DNA of 64,000 nucleotides from assembly GCF_009827315.1 (NCBI RefSeq), contig NZ_WTYF01000004.1, forward strand, positions 372,001 through 436,000. Reading direction: 5' to 3'. The notes below the pieces were generated by a model. The model made no database searches. It saw only the letters and a list, made by a program, of their open reading frames with translations, and was not told the origin of the DNA. Source of the DNA: Qipengyuania gaetbuli. Its GTDB lineage: Bacteria > Pseudomonadota > Alphaproteobacteria > Sphingomonadales > Sphingomonadaceae. Positions 26,155 to 34,871 of the stretch are shown here, one piece after another; the first letter of the stretch is position 1, and each line of letters starts with the position of its first letter. The position numbers and the translations under genes were made by a program.

Positions 26155-27467
26155 ACGCCTTCTCCAAGATAACGAGCAGCCTCCTTGGCGAGGAAGAGGA
26201 ATTCGAAGAGCAGGAGCTCAAGGCGAAGAAATCGTCGAACCTGATCCTGTGGTCGATTGCCGCCTTTACATTGATCGCGGTTGTCTGGGCAGCCTTTGCA
26301 ACCGTCGAAAGGACAGTACGGGCGTCAGGCCGCGTCGTTCCGAGTTCAAAGCTGCAGGTCGCCTCGAACCTCGAAGGCGGCGTGGTGGAAGAGATCCTTG
26401 TGACCGCAGGACAGGACGTCAGGCGCGGCCAGGTCCTCGTTCGCCTGAACCCTGCGATTACCGGCTCTGCGCTTGGCAGTTCGGAAGCCAGTGTCGACGC
26501 CTTGGAGGCGCGTATTGCGAGGCTTCGTGCCGAGGTTAGCGGCGGGGCACCAGAATACGGCAATTTGCCGGACAGCCAGGTTACTATCGAGCGCTCGCTT
26601 CATTCGGCCCGGTCGGCGGAGTTGAGCAGCCTGCGGTCGGCGGGACAGGCGCGTGTCGTCCAAGCCCAGCGTTCGGTTGCGGAAGCGCAATCGATCCTCG
26701 CTGCACGCGAATCCAATCTCGTCACGGCAAACCGAGAGCTGGAAATGCTGCGGCCCCTTGCGGCCCAGAGGATCGTGCCGGAGATTGAGCTCATTCAGGC
26801 CGAGAACGCGGCCCAGATCGCTGCCAGCGAGGTAGCTGCGGCAAGGGCCTCCCTCGCCCGCTCCCAGTCCAGCATTGCCGAAGCTCAGGCGGCGTTGGCG
26901 CAGCAGGTCAGCGATTGGCGCAGCCGGGCGGGCATGGAACTCTCGCAAGCGCAGGCCGACCTGTCGGTGCAAAAGATGACTCTCCCCGGCCTCGAGGACA
27001 GGGTCGACCGTACGGTGATCCGCGCTCCCATGACCGGGCGGGTGAACCGCGTGTTCGTCACCACTGTCGGGGGAAGCGTAGGTTCGGGCGAGCCGATCGT
27101 CGAGATCGTGCCGACCGACGATGCTCTCTATATCGAGGCCATGGTGCGCCCGCAGGACATTGCCAACGTCGGTCTCGGCCAAAGAGCGTTCGTCGAAATC
27201 ACCGCCTACAATCCGGCGATCTTCGGCAAGATGGCCGGGACCGTAACGTCGATTTCGCCCGATGCCGTCGTAAACGAGGAGACGGGCGAAAGCTTCTATA
27301 CCGTCGAGGTCAGGACGACAGAGGTGCTGAAAGACCAGGACGGCGAGCCGCTCGACATCGGACCCGGCATGGTGGCCAATGTCAGCCTGCTGGGCGAGGA
27401 GCGTTCGATCCTCTCGTACCTCTTCACGCCGATCACCTGGCTGAAGGAAAACGCCTTCAGGGAATAG
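26151..27467 (+). CDS. Type I secretion membrane fusion protein, HlyD family
   Basis: A 438-residue periplasmic adaptor linking the inner-membrane ABC exporter to an outer-membrane TolC-type channel. It has an N-terminal cytoplasmic tail rich in Glu and Lys, one membrane helix (LILWSIAAFTLIAVVWAAF, about 32-50), a split lipoyl domain (VASNLEGGVVEEILVTAGQ and APMTGRVNRVF), long alpha-helical coiled-coil arms between them, and a beta-barrel C-terminus ending ILSYLFTPITWLKENAFRE, typical of HlyD/PrtE/RsaE. Its start overlaps the ABC gene. No TolC/OMF gene is in the window, so the channel must be encoded elsewhere. Confidence 0.94.
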   Translation: MNAFSKITSSLLGEEEEFEEQELKAKKSSNLILWSIAAFTLIAVVWAAFATVERTVRASGRVVPSSKLQVASNLEGGVVEEILVTAGQDVRRGQVLVRLNPAITGSALGSSEASVDALEARIARLRAEVSGGAPEYGNLPDSQVTIERSLHSARSAELSSLRSAGQARVVQAQRSVAEAQSILAARESNLVTANRELEMLRPLAAQRIVPEIELIQAENAAQIAASEVAAARASLARSQSSIAEAQAALAQQVSDWRSRAGMELSQAQADLSVQKMTLPGLEDRVDRTVIRAPMTGRVNRVFVTTVGGSVGSGEPIVEIVPTDDALYIEAMVRPQDIANVGLGQRAFVEITAYNPAIFGKMAGTVTSISPDAVVNEETGESFYTVEVRTTEVLKDQDGEPLDIGPGMVANVSLLGEERSILSYLFTPITWLKENAFRE

Positions 27468-27567
27468 GGGCGCGAATGGTCCCTGAACTGCTCGCGTGCA
27501 TCGTCACCCATATAGTATTCCACGGCGGAGCTCCTTTGCACGTGGAGCGCATAAAAATGCTGTAAGT

Positions 27568-28296
27568 TCAGGCGGTTATGCGATAGGTCGCCAAGGCCTC
27601 GTAATCTGCCCGGCAAGCTTCGGCCACTTCTTCGAATTCGGGCGCGAGATCGGGTAGGCCACCCGGGGGGGAGCCAAACCCGGTCGAGGCATTTACCTTG
27701 TCATACCAGTGAGTGCCCCAGATCCCGTCTTCGGGATGCGGTCCTTTTGTCCAGGACAACATTGTTGGGTCCCATTCAATACCGAGCCTTTCACACAGCT
27801 TCGCAAGAAGGCCTCCGGGGTTGTGGAGGATGTCACTGGTGTCGACCACCGGCGGTGCGTAACCCAACCGGTCGGATTCCATCTCGAAATACAATCGTTG
27901 CCGCGTGACCCCGAGATGCTCTGGCCGGATAGAGCTCCGCTTGTTGGCGTAGCTTGCCGCGACGCGGCGAGGATCCCGGATGAGGAAGGCGTGCCTGGTC
28001 TCGGGAAAATCCCGGATGTCGACCGGGCCTTCCATGTGGTGAGGCATATGTTTCTGATACCAGATCGGACTGCCGTCAGGACATTCGCCCCGCATCGCTT
28101 CGGCGACGGAGTTCCAGTCGCAGTCCATATCGGCGATTACCGCATCGGCCATGGGTTGGGGATCGCCGGTTTCCTTCAGATAGGCACCATAGAAAGGCTC
28201 GTCACTCACGAAGGTGTCCGGTCGAGCCCCGAAGCTGCGCATCATCGCAGTCGAAATGTTGCGCGGTCCCGACCACATGGCGATGCGGATGGTCAC
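27568..28296 (-). CDS. Sulfotransferase-like P-loop protein
   Basis: A 242-residue protein of the sulfotransferase family found next to class IV aminotransferases in many bacteria. The N-terminal P-loop-like motif is MWSGPRNISTAMMRSF and the 3'-phosphate motif region is FLIRDPRRVAASYANKRS. The substrate is unknown, and whether it uses PAPS is inferred from the motif pair only. The GTG start overlaps the aminotransferase stop (GTGA), so the two work from one transcript and probably in one pathway. Confidence 0.75.
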   Translation of the reverse strand: MTIRIAMWSGPRNISTAMMRSFGARPDTFVSDEPFYGAYLKETGDPQPMADAVIADMDCDWNSVAEAMRGECPDGSPIWYQKHMPHHMEGPVDIRDFPETRHAFLIRDPRRVAASYANKRSSIRPEHLGVTRQRLYFEMESDRLGYAPPVVDTSDILHNPGGLLAKLCERLGIEWDPTMLSWTKGPHPEDGIWGTHWYDKVNASTGFGSPPGGLPDLAPEFEEVAEACRADYEALATYRITA

Positions 28297-29231
28297 GGGC
28301 TGGCCCTGCCCTTCGTGTCCGCAGCCAGCCGCGCGAGATACAGCTTCTGGAGGCGTTCGACCATCGGCCCGCGCCGGGTACCAAGCACCCTGCCATCGAT
28401 CTGTCCCACCGGGGCAACGCCGGCGAACGTGCCGGTCGTGAAAGCTTCGTCCGCGCCGTAGACATGCGTCAGCGAGAAGTTACGCTCGCGTACGGTAATG
28501 CCTGCCTCGCGTGCGACTTCAATGACCATGCCCCGCGTGATGCCGTCGAGGCAGTAGTCGCCGCTGGAGGTCCAGATCTCCCCGTCCTTCACGATGAAGA
28601 AGTGGGTGGAATTGCAGGTCGCGACGAAACCGTGCGGGTCAAGCATCAGCCCCTCGTCGGCACCCGCTTGCGCTGCCTGGATACACGCCGTGATGCAATT
28701 GAGCTTGCTGTGCGAATTGAGCATCGGGTCCTGCACGTCGGGATATCCGCGGCGGACATGGACCGTGGCGAGGCGTAGCATTCGCGTTGAGGTTTCGGGT
28801 GCGGGCTCCTTCCATTCCGGAATGATCACGATGGTCGCGGGCGTCACGACCACACGCGGGTCCTGGTAAGGTGTCGAGCGGATACCGCGCGTGCACATCA
28901 GGCGGACATGCACGCCATCTTCGGTCATGCCATTCGCATCGCAGACGGCGTAGAGCCGTTTTTCCAGCTCTTCACGCGTGACGCCAAGGTCCATAAGGAT
29001 TGCCTTCGCGCCCCGCCACAACCGGTCGAAATGGCGGTCGAGGAAAGCGAAGCGTCCGGCGTGCATCCGGATGCCCTCCCAGACGCCGTCACCGAGCATG
29101 AAACCGCTGTCGAACACGCTGATCTTCGCATCTGGCCGTCGGTAATGGTCGCCGTTGATATCGATCCAGACGTTCTCGTTGCGCCTATCGGGGACGTACA
29201 GGTGGGTGCCGCGCTCTTCCTTGTCGGTCAT
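28293..29231 (-). CDS. Class IV (branched-chain/D-amino-acid type) aminotransferase
   Basis: A 312-residue PLP enzyme of fold type IV. Motifs include VFDSGFMLGDGVWEGIRMH near the N-terminus, MLNSHSKLNCITACIQAAQ with the PLP Lys, GFVATCNSTHFFIV and the late GTFAGVAPVGQIDGR. It is closest in layout to branched-chain or D-amino-acid aminotransferases. Linkage to a sulfotransferase rather than ilv genes suggests a specialised substrate. ATG 29231 overlaps the stop of the upstream Kef gene as ATGA; a longer upstream frame runs inside that gene. Confidence 0.88.
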   Translation of the reverse strand: MTDKEERGTHLYVPDRRNENVWIDINGDHYRRPDAKISVFDSGFMLGDGVWEGIRMHAGRFAFLDRHFDRLWRGAKAILMDLGVTREELEKRLYAVCDANGMTEDGVHVRLMCTRGIRSTPYQDPRVVVTPATIVIIPEWKEPAPETSTRMLRLATVHVRRGYPDVQDPMLNSHSKLNCITACIQAAQAGADEGLMLDPHGFVATCNSTHFFIVKDGEIWTSSGDYCLDGITRGMVIEVAREAGITVRERNFSLTHVYGADEAFTTGTFAGVAPVGQIDGRVLGTRRGPMVERLQKLYLARLAADTKGRASP

Positions 29232-31027
29232 TTGCCCCTCTTGAGGATTTCGTCCATCTGCGCGGTGAGGATCGGATCCCATTCGCTGCGCAGTTCCTTG
29301 ACCCGCTGCATCAGCGGCTCGTTCTCGTGATACGGGATGTCCAGCCGGTAGAGACTGGCCACCTCGGGCATGAACCTACGGTCCATTTCTTCGAAGGCAT
29401 CGGTCGCCGCCTGTGCCTGCTGGCGGTCCATGCCGAGCGCCTCGAAGGCCGAGCGGCCCATGCGCAGGCTGCTGTCGTAGGTTTCGCGAATGATGTCGCG
29501 GCAACCATAGGCCCACAGCTCGTAGACATGATTGCGGTCGATCGCGCGCGCGATGACGTGCAGTTTGGGATAGTGCTTGGTCGCGTACTTCACGAGCTTG
29601 TCGATCTGCTCACGCTCATCCATCGCGACGACCAGAAGCCGCGCCTTATCGATGCCGGCGGAGTGCAGCAGGTCTGGCCTTGTCGCATCGCCGAAATAGG
29701 TGCGGAAGCCGAACTTGCGAACGATTTCGAGCTGGTGGCTGTCATAGTCGATGACGGTGGTGGAATGACCCGCCGCTTGCAGCATGCGGTCGACGATGCC
29801 GCCTACCCTGCCCCTGCCCGCGATAATCACGGGGTTCTCTTCGTCGATCGTATCCGGTTCCAATTCGTCGCCCGTGCAGTAGGCATGCGCGATGAGCTTG
29901 TCGTAGAGGATGAACAGCAGCGGCGTGACCAGCATGGTGAGCGCCACGATGAGCAGCAACAGGTCCGCGAATTCAGGGGCGAAGACCGCATTGGCGACCG
30001 CGAAGGCGATCAGCACAAAGGCAAACTCGCCCGCTTGCGGAAGACTGAGACAGAACAGCCAGAGCGCCTGCCTCCTCAGACCATAAAGCCTCCCCACCAC
30101 AAACAGCACGGCCAGTTTCGCCGCGATGGTGACGGCCGCCCAGAAGACTACGTCTTGCCAGACTTGCTGGGCGAGCACGAAGTCGATGCCCGCTCCCACC
30201 GTGATGAAGAACAGGCCAAGTAGCAGCCCCTTGAAGGGATTGATGTCGCTTTCGAGTTCGTGCCGGTATTCGCTCGTGGCGAGGACTACGCCTGCGACAA
30301 AGGCACCAAGCGCGGGCGACAGGCCGACGAGCGACATGAGAAGGGCAATCCCGATGACAACCACGAGAGCGGCGGCCGTGAACAGTTCGCGCAGGTTCGC
30401 CGCTGCGATGTAACGGAAAAGCGGGCGGATCGCGTAAATGCCGATGCCGACGACCGCTGCCACCGCCGCGATGCGCGACAGGGCGGCGAGCCACACCGAC
30501 ATGTTCGCCGTCAGGTCAAGTCCACCATGTCCTCCTTCGCCATGGCCGGTACCACTGGCGTAGAGTTCCGGCATGGCCAAAACGGGCAGCAGCGCCAGGA
30601 TCGGAATCACCGCGACGTCCTGCACCAGCAGGACCGAGAAGCTGGCTTCCCCGCCTTCGCTGCGCAACAGGTTCTTCTCGGTCAGCGTCTGGACGATGAT
30701 TGCGGTCGAGGAGAGCGCCAGCACCATGCCGATCGCCAGTGCAGTCTGCCATGGCTGGGCATCGATCAGGGCAATTCCCATGATGGCGAGCGTAGTCAGC
30801 ACAACCTGCCCGCCGCCCAGCCCCAGCAGCTTGCCGCGCATCGCCCAGAGCCGCTTCGGCTCCATCTCGAGGCCGATGATGAACAGCATCATCACCACCC
30901 CGAATTCGGCGAAGACCTGAAGCGCCTCGACATCGACATTCAGCGCGCCCAGCACGGGACTGATCGCCATGCCGGCAAGGAGGTAGCCGAGCACCGAACC
31001 GAGCCCGAACCGGCTCGCCAGCGGCAC
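29228..31027 (-). CDS. Kef-type K+/H+ antiporter with RCK (TrkA-N) domain; start unresolved
   Basis: A CPA2 monovalent cation:proton antiporter. About 12 membrane helices (residues about 1-375) precede an RCK/TrkA-N domain with the Rossmann motif IIAGRGRVGGIVDRMLQAAG and DATRPDLLHSAG. As read from GTG 31027 the protein is 599 residues, but this removes the first half of helix 1. The frame stays open upstream for about 22 more codons, encoding a good helix (FLILAFLILVAGVVAVPL), yet has no ATG, GTG or TTG. An ATG at 31089 would supply the expected N-terminus if one base were restored. Export of K+ in stress is inferred from the family. Confidence 0.85.
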   Translation of the reverse strand: MPLASRFGLGSVLGYLLAGMAISPVLGALNVDVEALQVFAEFGVVMMLFIIGLEMEPKRLWAMRGKLLGLGGGQVVLTTLAIMGIALIDAQPWQTALAIGMVLALSSTAIIVQTLTEKNLLRSEGGEASFSVLLVQDVAVIPILALLPVLAMPELYASGTGHGEGGHGGLDLTANMSVWLAALSRIAAVAAVVGIGIYAIRPLFRYIAAANLRELFTAAALVVVIGIALLMSLVGLSPALGAFVAGVVLATSEYRHELESDINPFKGLLLGLFFITVGAGIDFVLAQQVWQDVVFWAAVTIAAKLAVLFVVGRLYGLRRQALWLFCLSLPQAGEFAFVLIAFAVANAVFAPEFADLLLLIVALTMLVTPLLFILYDKLIAHAYCTGDELEPDTIDEENPVIIAGRGRVGGIVDRMLQAAGHSTTVIDYDSHQLEIVRKFGFRTYFGDATRPDLLHSAGIDKARLLVVAMDEREQIDKLVKYATKHYPKLHVIARAIDRNHVYELWAYGCRDIIRETYDSSLRMGRSAFEALGMDRQQAQAATDAFEEMDRRFMPEVASLYRLDIPYHENEPLMQRVKELRSEWDPILTAQMDEILKRGK

Positions 31028-31109
31028 GGCAACAACCCCCGCAACGAGGATCAGGAAGGCGAGGATCAGGAAACCGGTTATCTCGCCATCCCCCTAATTG
31101 CGGCGCAGC

Positions 31110-32522
31110 TCAGATATGCAGCGCCCTGCCGTAGCTCGCAAGCACGCTCTCGTGCATACTTTCGCTTATGGTCGGGTGCGGGAAGACGGTGTTCATCAGC
31201 TCCGCTTCCGTAGTCTCCAGCGTCTTGCCGACGACGAAGCCCTGGATCATCTCGGTCACTTCCGCGCCGACCATGTGCGCGCCGAGCAGTTCGCCTGTCT
31301 TCGCATCGAACACGGTCTTCACGAAGCCTTCCGCCTCGCCCAGCGCAATGGCCTTGCCATTGCCGATGAAGGGGAAGGTGCCCGCCTTGACATTGTAGCC
31401 CGCTTCCTTGGCTTTTTCTTCGGTCAGGCCGACGCTGGCGATCTGCGGGTGGCAGTAGGTGCAGCCGGGGATGTTGCCACGGTCGAGCGGGTGCGGATGG
31501 ACGTCCTTGTTGCCCAATTCCTTGGCGATCGCCTCTGCAGTGGTGACGCCTTCATGGCTCGCCTTGTGCGCAAGCCACGGACCCGGCGTGCAGTCGCCGA
31601 TGGCCCACAGGCCCTTGGACTTGGTACGGCCATAGGGATCGATCTGGATGAAGCCGCGGTCCATTTCGACCAGCTTTTCGAGGCCGACGTTCTCCGTGTT
31701 CGGCACAATGCCGATGGCGACGATGCAGTGGCTGAACTCGGTCTCGGAGACCTTGCCGTCCTTGGCCTTGATCTTGGCCTTCACGCCCTTGTCGGAGACC
31801 TTGATGTCCTCGACGCCCGCGCCGGTCATGATGGTCATGCCCTGCTTGGTCAGGCTCTTCTCGAGGAAGGCGGAGACGTCCTTGTCCTCCACCGGCACGA
31901 TCCGGTCGAGCATTTCGACCACGGTCACATCGACCCCCATGTCGTTGTAGAAGCTGGCAAACTCGATCCCGATCGCGCCTGACCCGATCACAAGCAGCTT
32001 CTTGGGCATTTCGGCCGGCGTCATCGCATGGCGATAGGTCCACACGCGCTTGCCGTCGGCAGGCGCGAACGAAAGGTCACGGGCGCGGGCGCCGGTGGCG
32101 ACAATCACGTGCTTGGCGGTGAGCTTTTCCTCGCCCTTCTCGCCCTTCACGGTGAGGCTGGTCGGGCCGGTCAGAGTGCCCGTTCCCATGTGCACCGTGA
32201 TCTTGTTCTTCTTCATCAGGTGCGTGACGCCCTGGTTCAGCTGCTTGGCGACGCCGCGGCTGCGCTTCACCACCGCTTCGAGGTCGGCTTCGATCTTGCC
32301 CGCCACCTTCAGGCCATAGGATGCGGCGTGTTCCATGTAGTGCTTGATCTCGGCCGAACGCAGCAGCGCCTTGGTCGGGATGCAGCCCCAGTTGAGGCAG
32401 ATGCCGCCGAGCAGTTCGCGTTCGACGATGGCGGTCTTCAGGCCCAGCTGCGCGCAGCGGATCGCCGCGACATAGCCGCCGGGTCCGGAGCCGAGAACGA
32501 TGACGTCGTAATTGGTAGCCAT
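31110..32522 (-). CDS. lpdA: Dihydrolipoyl dehydrogenase (E3)
   Basis: A 470-residue flavoprotein disulfide reductase that reoxidises dihydrolipoyl groups of 2-oxoacid dehydrogenase complexes with NAD+. It has FAD-binding GSGPGGYVAAIRCAQLG, the redox-active pair in GGICLNWGCIPTKALL, the NAD-binding GSGAIGIEFASFYNDMG, and the His-Glu dyad in HPHPTISESMHESV. pdhC lies 0.9 kb upstream on the same strand, separated by two small genes, which supports membership of the pyruvate dehydrogenase complex. Confidence 0.96.
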   Translation of the reverse strand: MATNYDVIVLGSGPGGYVAAIRCAQLGLKTAIVERELLGGICLNWGCIPTKALLRSAEIKHYMEHAASYGLKVAGKIEADLEAVVKRSRGVAKQLNQGVTHLMKKNKITVHMGTGTLTGPTSLTVKGEKGEEKLTAKHVIVATGARARDLSFAPADGKRVWTYRHAMTPAEMPKKLLVIGSGAIGIEFASFYNDMGVDVTVVEMLDRIVPVEDKDVSAFLEKSLTKQGMTIMTGAGVEDIKVSDKGVKAKIKAKDGKVSETEFSHCIVAIGIVPNTENVGLEKLVEMDRGFIQIDPYGRTKSKGLWAIGDCTPGPWLAHKASHEGVTTAEAIAKELGNKDVHPHPLDRGNIPGCTYCHPQIASVGLTEEKAKEAGYNVKAGTFPFIGNGKAIALGEAEGFVKTVFDAKTGELLGAHMVGAEVTEMIQGFVVGKTLETTEAELMNTVFPHPTISESMHESVLASYGRALHI

Positions 32523-32689
32523 TTGGATTTAGCCTTCGGTTGGTCCGACAGGATGGAACACTTGGAACACGGTCCTGGCACTAAAAAGCCGCCCGGACGC
32601 GCGAGGGGAAACGGAATAGGTATTCGGGTGGGAATGGCGTGCGGTCATGCGGCCATTCATGCCACGCGGCGCGGTGTGTAGGACAGCGC

Positions 32690-33067
32690 TCATGCCCACC
32701 GCTCCGCCACCGCGCGGGGACGGTTGTTCTCGTCGAGCAGTACGAATTTGAACGTGCCCTGCGCCACCTTGGTCTCGGCCTCGCCGTTCCGTTCGCGGGC
32801 GATGGCTTCGGCACTGATGGTGAGCGAGGTGTTTCCGGTCGCCACGATCTCGCAATAGACCGAGAGTTCGTCGCCCACCTGCATCGCGCCGGGGAAGGCG
32901 AAATCGGTAGCCGAGACGACCACCGCCTTGCCCTTACCCTCGCGGCTCGCGAGCGAGCCTGCGCCAAGCGCCATCTGGCTCATCAGCCAGCCGCCGAACA
33001 CCCCGCCATAGGGGTTGAGGTCGGTCGGCATGGCCGTGACGCGGATGAGGGGGGAGCGGTTAGGCAT
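32690..33067 (-). CDS. Hotdog-fold acyl-CoA thioesterase, YciA-like
   Basis: A 125-residue hotdog protein. The motif LNPYGGVFGGWLMSQMALGA is the family's substrate-binding helix, and DFAFPGAMQVGDELSVYCEI matches acyl-CoA thioesterases of the YciA/BFIT group, which release free CoA from acyl-CoAs. I chose ATG 33067; longer frames reach into the neighbouring gene without conservation. It overlaps the stop of the upstream membrane gene by 8 bp. In sphingomonads such a gene often sits between pdhC and lpd. Confidence 0.86.
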   Translation of the reverse strand: MPNRSPLIRVTAMPTDLNPYGGVFGGWLMSQMALGAGSLASREGKGKAVVVSATDFAFPGAMQVGDELSVYCEIVATGNTSLTISAEAIARERNGEAETKVAQGTFKFVLLDENNRPRAVAERWA

Positions 33068-33437
33068 TGCGGCGCTTGGACTCAACCATCTCGAACCACA
33101 GAAGAGCGGAAAGAACTCCTCCGAGGACACCGTAAAGAAGGGCAAGCGGCAAAACGGCCAGACCTAACCAACCAACGAGCATCAGGACCGAAGTCAGGGT
33201 TCCCACGATAGTTCCGACAATCAACATGACGCTCCGTGAGTGCGCCGTATTTGATTTTCGAAGAACTATCAGTGTCGGGAGACCAGCGACAAGGCCACCG
33301 ATTGAAACGAACACGGTGATAAACGGCACCAAAAATAATGGACCAACGAAAAGGTCAGAAACGGTTGCTGAGCCATCGATCAGCGAAAGGAATCCTCCCG
33401 CGTATGCAAGGACAAGCGAAACCAAGATCGCAATCAT
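33060..33437 (-). CDS. Small membrane protein of unknown function, low GC
   Basis: I do not recognise it. From ATG 33437 it is 125 residues with about four hydrophobic helices (IAILVSLVLAYAGGFLSLI, LFVGPLFLVPFITVFVSIGG, VMLIVGTIVGTLTSVLMLVG and VLPLALLYGVLGGVLSALL) and a basic tail. A TTG at 33470 overlapping the pdhC stop is an alternative start. Base composition is visibly less GC-rich than pdhC or lpdA on either side, with A-rich stretches and codons such as AAT and AAA that are rare nearby. It may be a recent insertion into the pdhC-thioesterase-lpd group. Confidence 0.6.
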   Translation of the reverse strand: MIAILVSLVLAYAGGFLSLIDGSATVSDLFVGPLFLVPFITVFVSIGGLVAGLPTLIVLRKSNTAHSRSVMLIVGTIVGTLTSVLMLVGWLGLAVLPLALLYGVLGGVLSALLWFEMVESKRRNA

Positions 33438-33466
33438 GACAAATGCCCGGATTTGACCGGTAGCTG

Positions 33467-34741
33467 TCAAACCAGCAGCCCCATCGGGTTTTCGCACAGC
33501 TGCTTGAATGCCTCCATCAGCTGCGCGCCGTCCGCGCCGTCGATGGCGCGGTGGTCGAAGCTGCCGGTCGCGCTCATCACGGTGGCGACGCCCAGCGCGC
33601 CGTCGATCACCCAAGGGCGCTGCTCGCCCGCACCGACCGCGAGGATCATCGCCTGCGGCGGATTGATCACCGCGTCGAACTGCTTGGTGCCGAACATGCC
33701 GAGGTTGGAGAGCGAGGCGGTGCCGCCCTGGAATTCATGCGGCTGCAGCTTGCCGTCCTTGGCCTTGCCCGCCAGTTCCTTCATCTCTGTGCTGATCTGC
33801 GCGAGGCCCTTGCGGCCCGCATCCCGGATGATCGGCGTGATCAGGCCCGAAGGCGCGGCCACGGCGACCGAGATATCTTCCCGGGTGTACTGGAACAGTT
33901 CGTCGCCCTGGAAGCTGACGTTGCACTTGGGCACGCGCTGCATCGCGCGGGCGAGAGCCTTGATGAGCAGGTCGTTGACCGACAGCTTCACGCCGTCCGC
34001 CTCGAGGCTCTTGTTGAGTTCAGCCCGCAGCTTAAGCAGCGCATCGAGACGCACGTCCACGGTGAGGTAGATGTGCGGGATGGTCTGCTTCGCCTCGGTC
34101 AGGCGGCGCGCAATGACCTTGCGGACATTGTTGAGCTTCTGCGCTTCGTAAGGCGCATCGAGATCGCCGCCCATCGTCGCGGGTTTTGCCGGAGCAGGTG
34201 CGGGAGCCGCCGCATCCGCCTTGGCCGGGGCCGCGCCGGGGCTCGCACCCTCGACGTCCGCCTTGACGATACGGCCATTGGGGCCGCTGCCCTTCACGCC
34301 TGCAAGGTCGATGCCCTTCTGTTCGGCAATGCGCTTGGCGAGCGGCGAGGCAAGGATGCGGTCGCCAGCAGCTTTGGGTGCAGCCGCGGCAGGTGCCGGA
34401 GCGGGTGCGGGTGCCGCGGCGGGAGCTTCTGCGGCCTTGGGTTCTTCCTTGGGGGGATCACCAGCAGGAGCGGCGGATGCTGCAGCATCGACATCCTCTC
34501 CTTCTTCGGCGAGCATGGCGATGACCGTGCCGACCTTAACGCCTTCGGTGCCTTCATCGACCATGATCGAGGCGATCGTGCCTTCGTCAACGGCTTCGAA
34601 TTCCATCGTTGCCTTGTCGGTCTCGATCTCGGCCATGATGTCGCCCGCTTCGACCTTGTCGCCCGGCTTCACCAGCCACTTGGCGAGCGTGCCTTCTTCC
34701 ATGGTGGGCGAAAGGGCGGGCATCTTGATCGGCGTGGGCAT
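33467..34741 (-). CDS. pdhC: Pyruvate dehydrogenase complex E2, dihydrolipoamide acetyltransferase
   Basis: A 424-residue E2 core protein. One lipoyl domain (residues 1-80, lipoyl Lys in [12 protein letters not shown]) is followed by an Ala/Pro-rich linker, a peripheral-subunit-binding domain ([20 protein letters not shown]) and the catalytic acetyltransferase domain ending with [20 protein letters not shown], which contains the active-site HxxxDG. It transfers acetyl groups from lipoate to CoA. The E1 subunit genes are not in the window. Upstream is a 130-bp divergent gap to the universal stress protein gene. Confidence 0.95.
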   Translation of the reverse strand: MPTPIKMPALSPTMEEGTLAKWLVKPGDKVEAGDIMAEIETDKATMEFEAVDEGTIASIMVDEGTEGVKVGTVIAMLAEEGEDVDAAASAAPAGDPPKEEPKAAEAPAAAPAPAPAPAAAAPKAAGDRILASPLAKRIAEQKGIDLAGVKGSGPNGRIVKADVEGASPGAAPAKADAAAPAPAPAKPATMGGDLDAPYEAQKLNNVRKVIARRLTEAKQTIPHIYLTVDVRLDALLKLRAELNKSLEADGVKLSVNDLLIKALARAMQRVPKCNVSFQGDELFQYTREDISVAVAAPSGLITPIIRDAGRKGLAQISTEMKELAGKAKDGKLQPHEFQGGTASLSNLGMFGTKQFDAVINPPQAMILAVGAGEQRPWVIDGALGVATVMSATGSFDHRAIDGADGAQLMEAFKQLCENPMGLLV

Positions 34742-34871
34742 GTGCTGACGTTACGTCCTCGCTGGAAATACTGTTGCTGCGACCTCTGACCAAATCGCAG
34801 CCGTATCGCAAGGTCCTTGCGCAGAATACGAATTAGCGGATAACCCACGCGTGCGAGAGGGGAGCCGGGGC

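Noticed and set aside
20005..27567. tRNA-Ser as an integration site for a secretion island
   Set aside because: I found no repeat of the tRNA 3' end downstream, no integrase near it, and the base composition of the cassette is not clearly foreign.
32523..32689. A gene in the lpdA-thioesterase gap
   Set aside because: Only a 43-codon frame without protein-like features is present. A short direct repeat (TGTTCCA twice) lies near lpdA but has no known meaning.
33438..33614. N-terminal extension of the small membrane protein
   Set aside because: The extra residues are Arg/Gly-rich and come from the antisense-frame reading of the pdhC 3' end; the hydrophobic protein starts at 33437 (or TTG 33470).
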